The notes below the pieces were generated by a model. That model was not told the origin of the DNA. It saw nothing but the letters and a program-made list of their open reading frames with translations, and searched no databases. Below are positions 33,738 through 34,963 of a stretch of DNA of 34,963 nucleotides, in pieces. The translations under genes were made by a program, and so were the position numbers. Position 1 is the stretch's first letter; the number at the start of each line of letters is the position of its first letter. Source of the stretch: an uncultured Clostridia bacterium (lineage in GTDB: Bacteria > Bacillota > Clostridia > Christensenellales > Borkfalkiaceae); assembly GCA_947245485.1 (NCBI GenBank), contig CAMXOH010000007.1, positions 1-34,963 of the forward strand, read 5' to 3'.

Positions 33738-34787
33738 ATGAGAAAGAATTTTTTTAAAACGCTTATTTGCGGCGCGCTTACGTTTGCGCTCGGCTTGGGA
33801 ATGTGTTTTGCCTGCGCCTGCTCCGACGGCAAAGACAACGGCGAAAGTTCCGCTCCGCCTGCAATTACCAAACCGCCCGTCAAGGAAAAAGACGACAAGA
33901 ACACCAAGTATCTTGAATTTAAGAGAAATTTCAAAATAATGGTGCTGGCGGATATTCAGGTTGAAACCAAAACGGAATGCACAAGAGAGTTCGTAAAAAT
34001 TACAAAGTGCGTAAACGAGCAAAAACCCGATTTAATTGTACTTACGGGCGACAACGTTTTCAGACCGGCAAACACCAACGTTTTGGCGGAATTAATAACT
34101 TGTATGGACGCGCTCGACACTCCTTGGGCGCCCGTGTTCGGAAACCACGATGCGGAAGGCAATTTGACGAAAGCGCAGATGGGCGAAATGTTTATTTCCG
34201 CCAACAATTGCCTGTTTCTCCCCGGCGAAGAATTTATACACGAGGGCGGCGACGATTGCTTGGGCAATTATTGCGTAAATTTACGTTCAAACGGAAAAAC
34301 GGTGTACAGCCTGTTTCTTATGGACAGTAATATGGACGCACCCGCGCCCGAAAAAGGTTACTGCTATCTCTATCCCGACCAAATAGAATGGTTTTCGGGA
34401 CGCGCCGCCGAATTACAGACAGGGCGCGAAAAAGACCCCGTAAATATATTCGCCTTTTTCCATATTCCCGTGCCCGAATACGCAGTAGCCGTTTCCAAAT
34501 TCAAACAGGACCCCTCGAACGGTTGGGGAACTTTTAAAGAAGACGTTTGCTGTTCAGTCAAAAATACGGGATTTTTCGAGGCGGCGAAACAAGTAAATAC
34601 CCGTGCAATATTCTGCGGGCACGACCATAACAATACGGGCGCGCTCGATTACGAAGGCGTTCAGCTTGCTTATGCGCTTAAATCTTCCGAGGCTTCCTAT
34701 CATGACGAAGAACTTTTGGGCGCAATGCTCGTTACGTTAGAGGATAAATATTCGTTCAATATCGAAAACGTTTACTTCGATAAATAA
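33738..34787 (+). CDS. Exported calcineurin-like metallophosphoesterase (possible lipoprotein)
   Basis: Signal sequence MRKNFFKTLICGALTFALGLGMCFACAC; MVLADIQVE, DLIVLTGDNVF, VFGNHDAEG, FFHIPVPEY, FCGHDHNN metallophosphoesterase motifs. Confidence 0.92.
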   Translation: MRKNFFKTLICGALTFALGLGMCFACACSDGKDNGESSAPPAITKPPVKEKDDKNTKYLEFKRNFKIMVLADIQVETKTECTREFVKITKCVNEQKPDLIVLTGDNVFRPANTNVLAELITCMDALDTPWAPVFGNHDAEGNLTKAQMGEMFISANNCLFLPGEEFIHEGGDDCLGNYCVNLRSNGKTVYSLFLMDSNMDAPAPEKGYCYLYPDQIEWFSGRAAELQTGREKDPVNIFAFFHIPVPEYAVAVSKFKQDPSNGWGTFKEDVCCSVKNTGFFEAAKQVNTRAIFCGHDHNNTGALDYEGVQLAYALKSSEASYHDEELLGAMLVTLEDKYSFNIENVYFDK

Positions 34788-34824
34788 ATATTTTGAAAAA
34801 GGAAGTCTGTATTTCATAGATATT

Positions 34825-34860
34825 AAAAAAGCAAGGACTATAATCAGTCCTTGCTTTTTT
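34825..34860. terminator. Strong rho-independent terminator
   Basis: AAAAAAGCAAGGACT-ATAATC-AGTCCTTGCTTTTTT, 15-bp perfect stem. Confidence 0.95.
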
Positions 34861-34911
34861 AATACGGTTATGCTATGATGAAATTACGATAATCAGTAAT
34901 TTAGCTGTATA

Positions 34912-34954
34912 CTCGTCATTGCGAGGGAGCAACGCGAACGCGGCAATCCAGACT
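34912..34954. repeat. Dispersed REP/MITE-like palindromic repeat, continuing past the window edge
   Basis: CTCGTCATTGCGAGGGAGCAACGCGAACGCGGCAATCCAG, resembling the GTCATTGCGAGGAGC...GGCAATC repeat seen in diverse bacterial genomes; ATTGC/GCAAT ends. Confidence 0.6.
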
Positions 34955-34963
34955 ATTCCGCTC

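Overview
This 35-kb window looks like the chromosome of a spore-forming Firmicute (Clostridia-like), with most genes on the minus strand. From left to right it contains: a queA-ruvB-ruvA-ruvC block; an FAD-dependent oxidoreductase preceded by what reads as a guanine-class purine riboswitch; a DegV/FakB-like gene and a membrane-anchored Ntn-type amide hydrolase (both +); ferritin; a PLP aminotransferase; the spoIIAA-spoIIAB-sigF operon; a response regulator / ABC transporter / histidine kinase module; and a two-gene unit of a ~4,848-aa Ig-like/MBG-repeat surface protein and a translationally coupled membrane protein with a ribosomal-protein-uL15-like C-terminal domain. The right end has a small coiled-coil protein, an AT-rich intergenic region, a pentapeptide-repeat protein plus Lsa-type ABC-F pair, and a metallophosphoesterase (+). 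The window ends in a dispersed palindromic repeat. The best candidates for new biology are the giant-protein/uL15-like pair and the riboswitch with its possible ON-type expression platform. Two regulatory layouts also deserve attention: twin palindromic operators around the degV promoter and phased direct repeats upstream of the ABC operon. All calls come from reading the sequence; no searches or folding programs were run.
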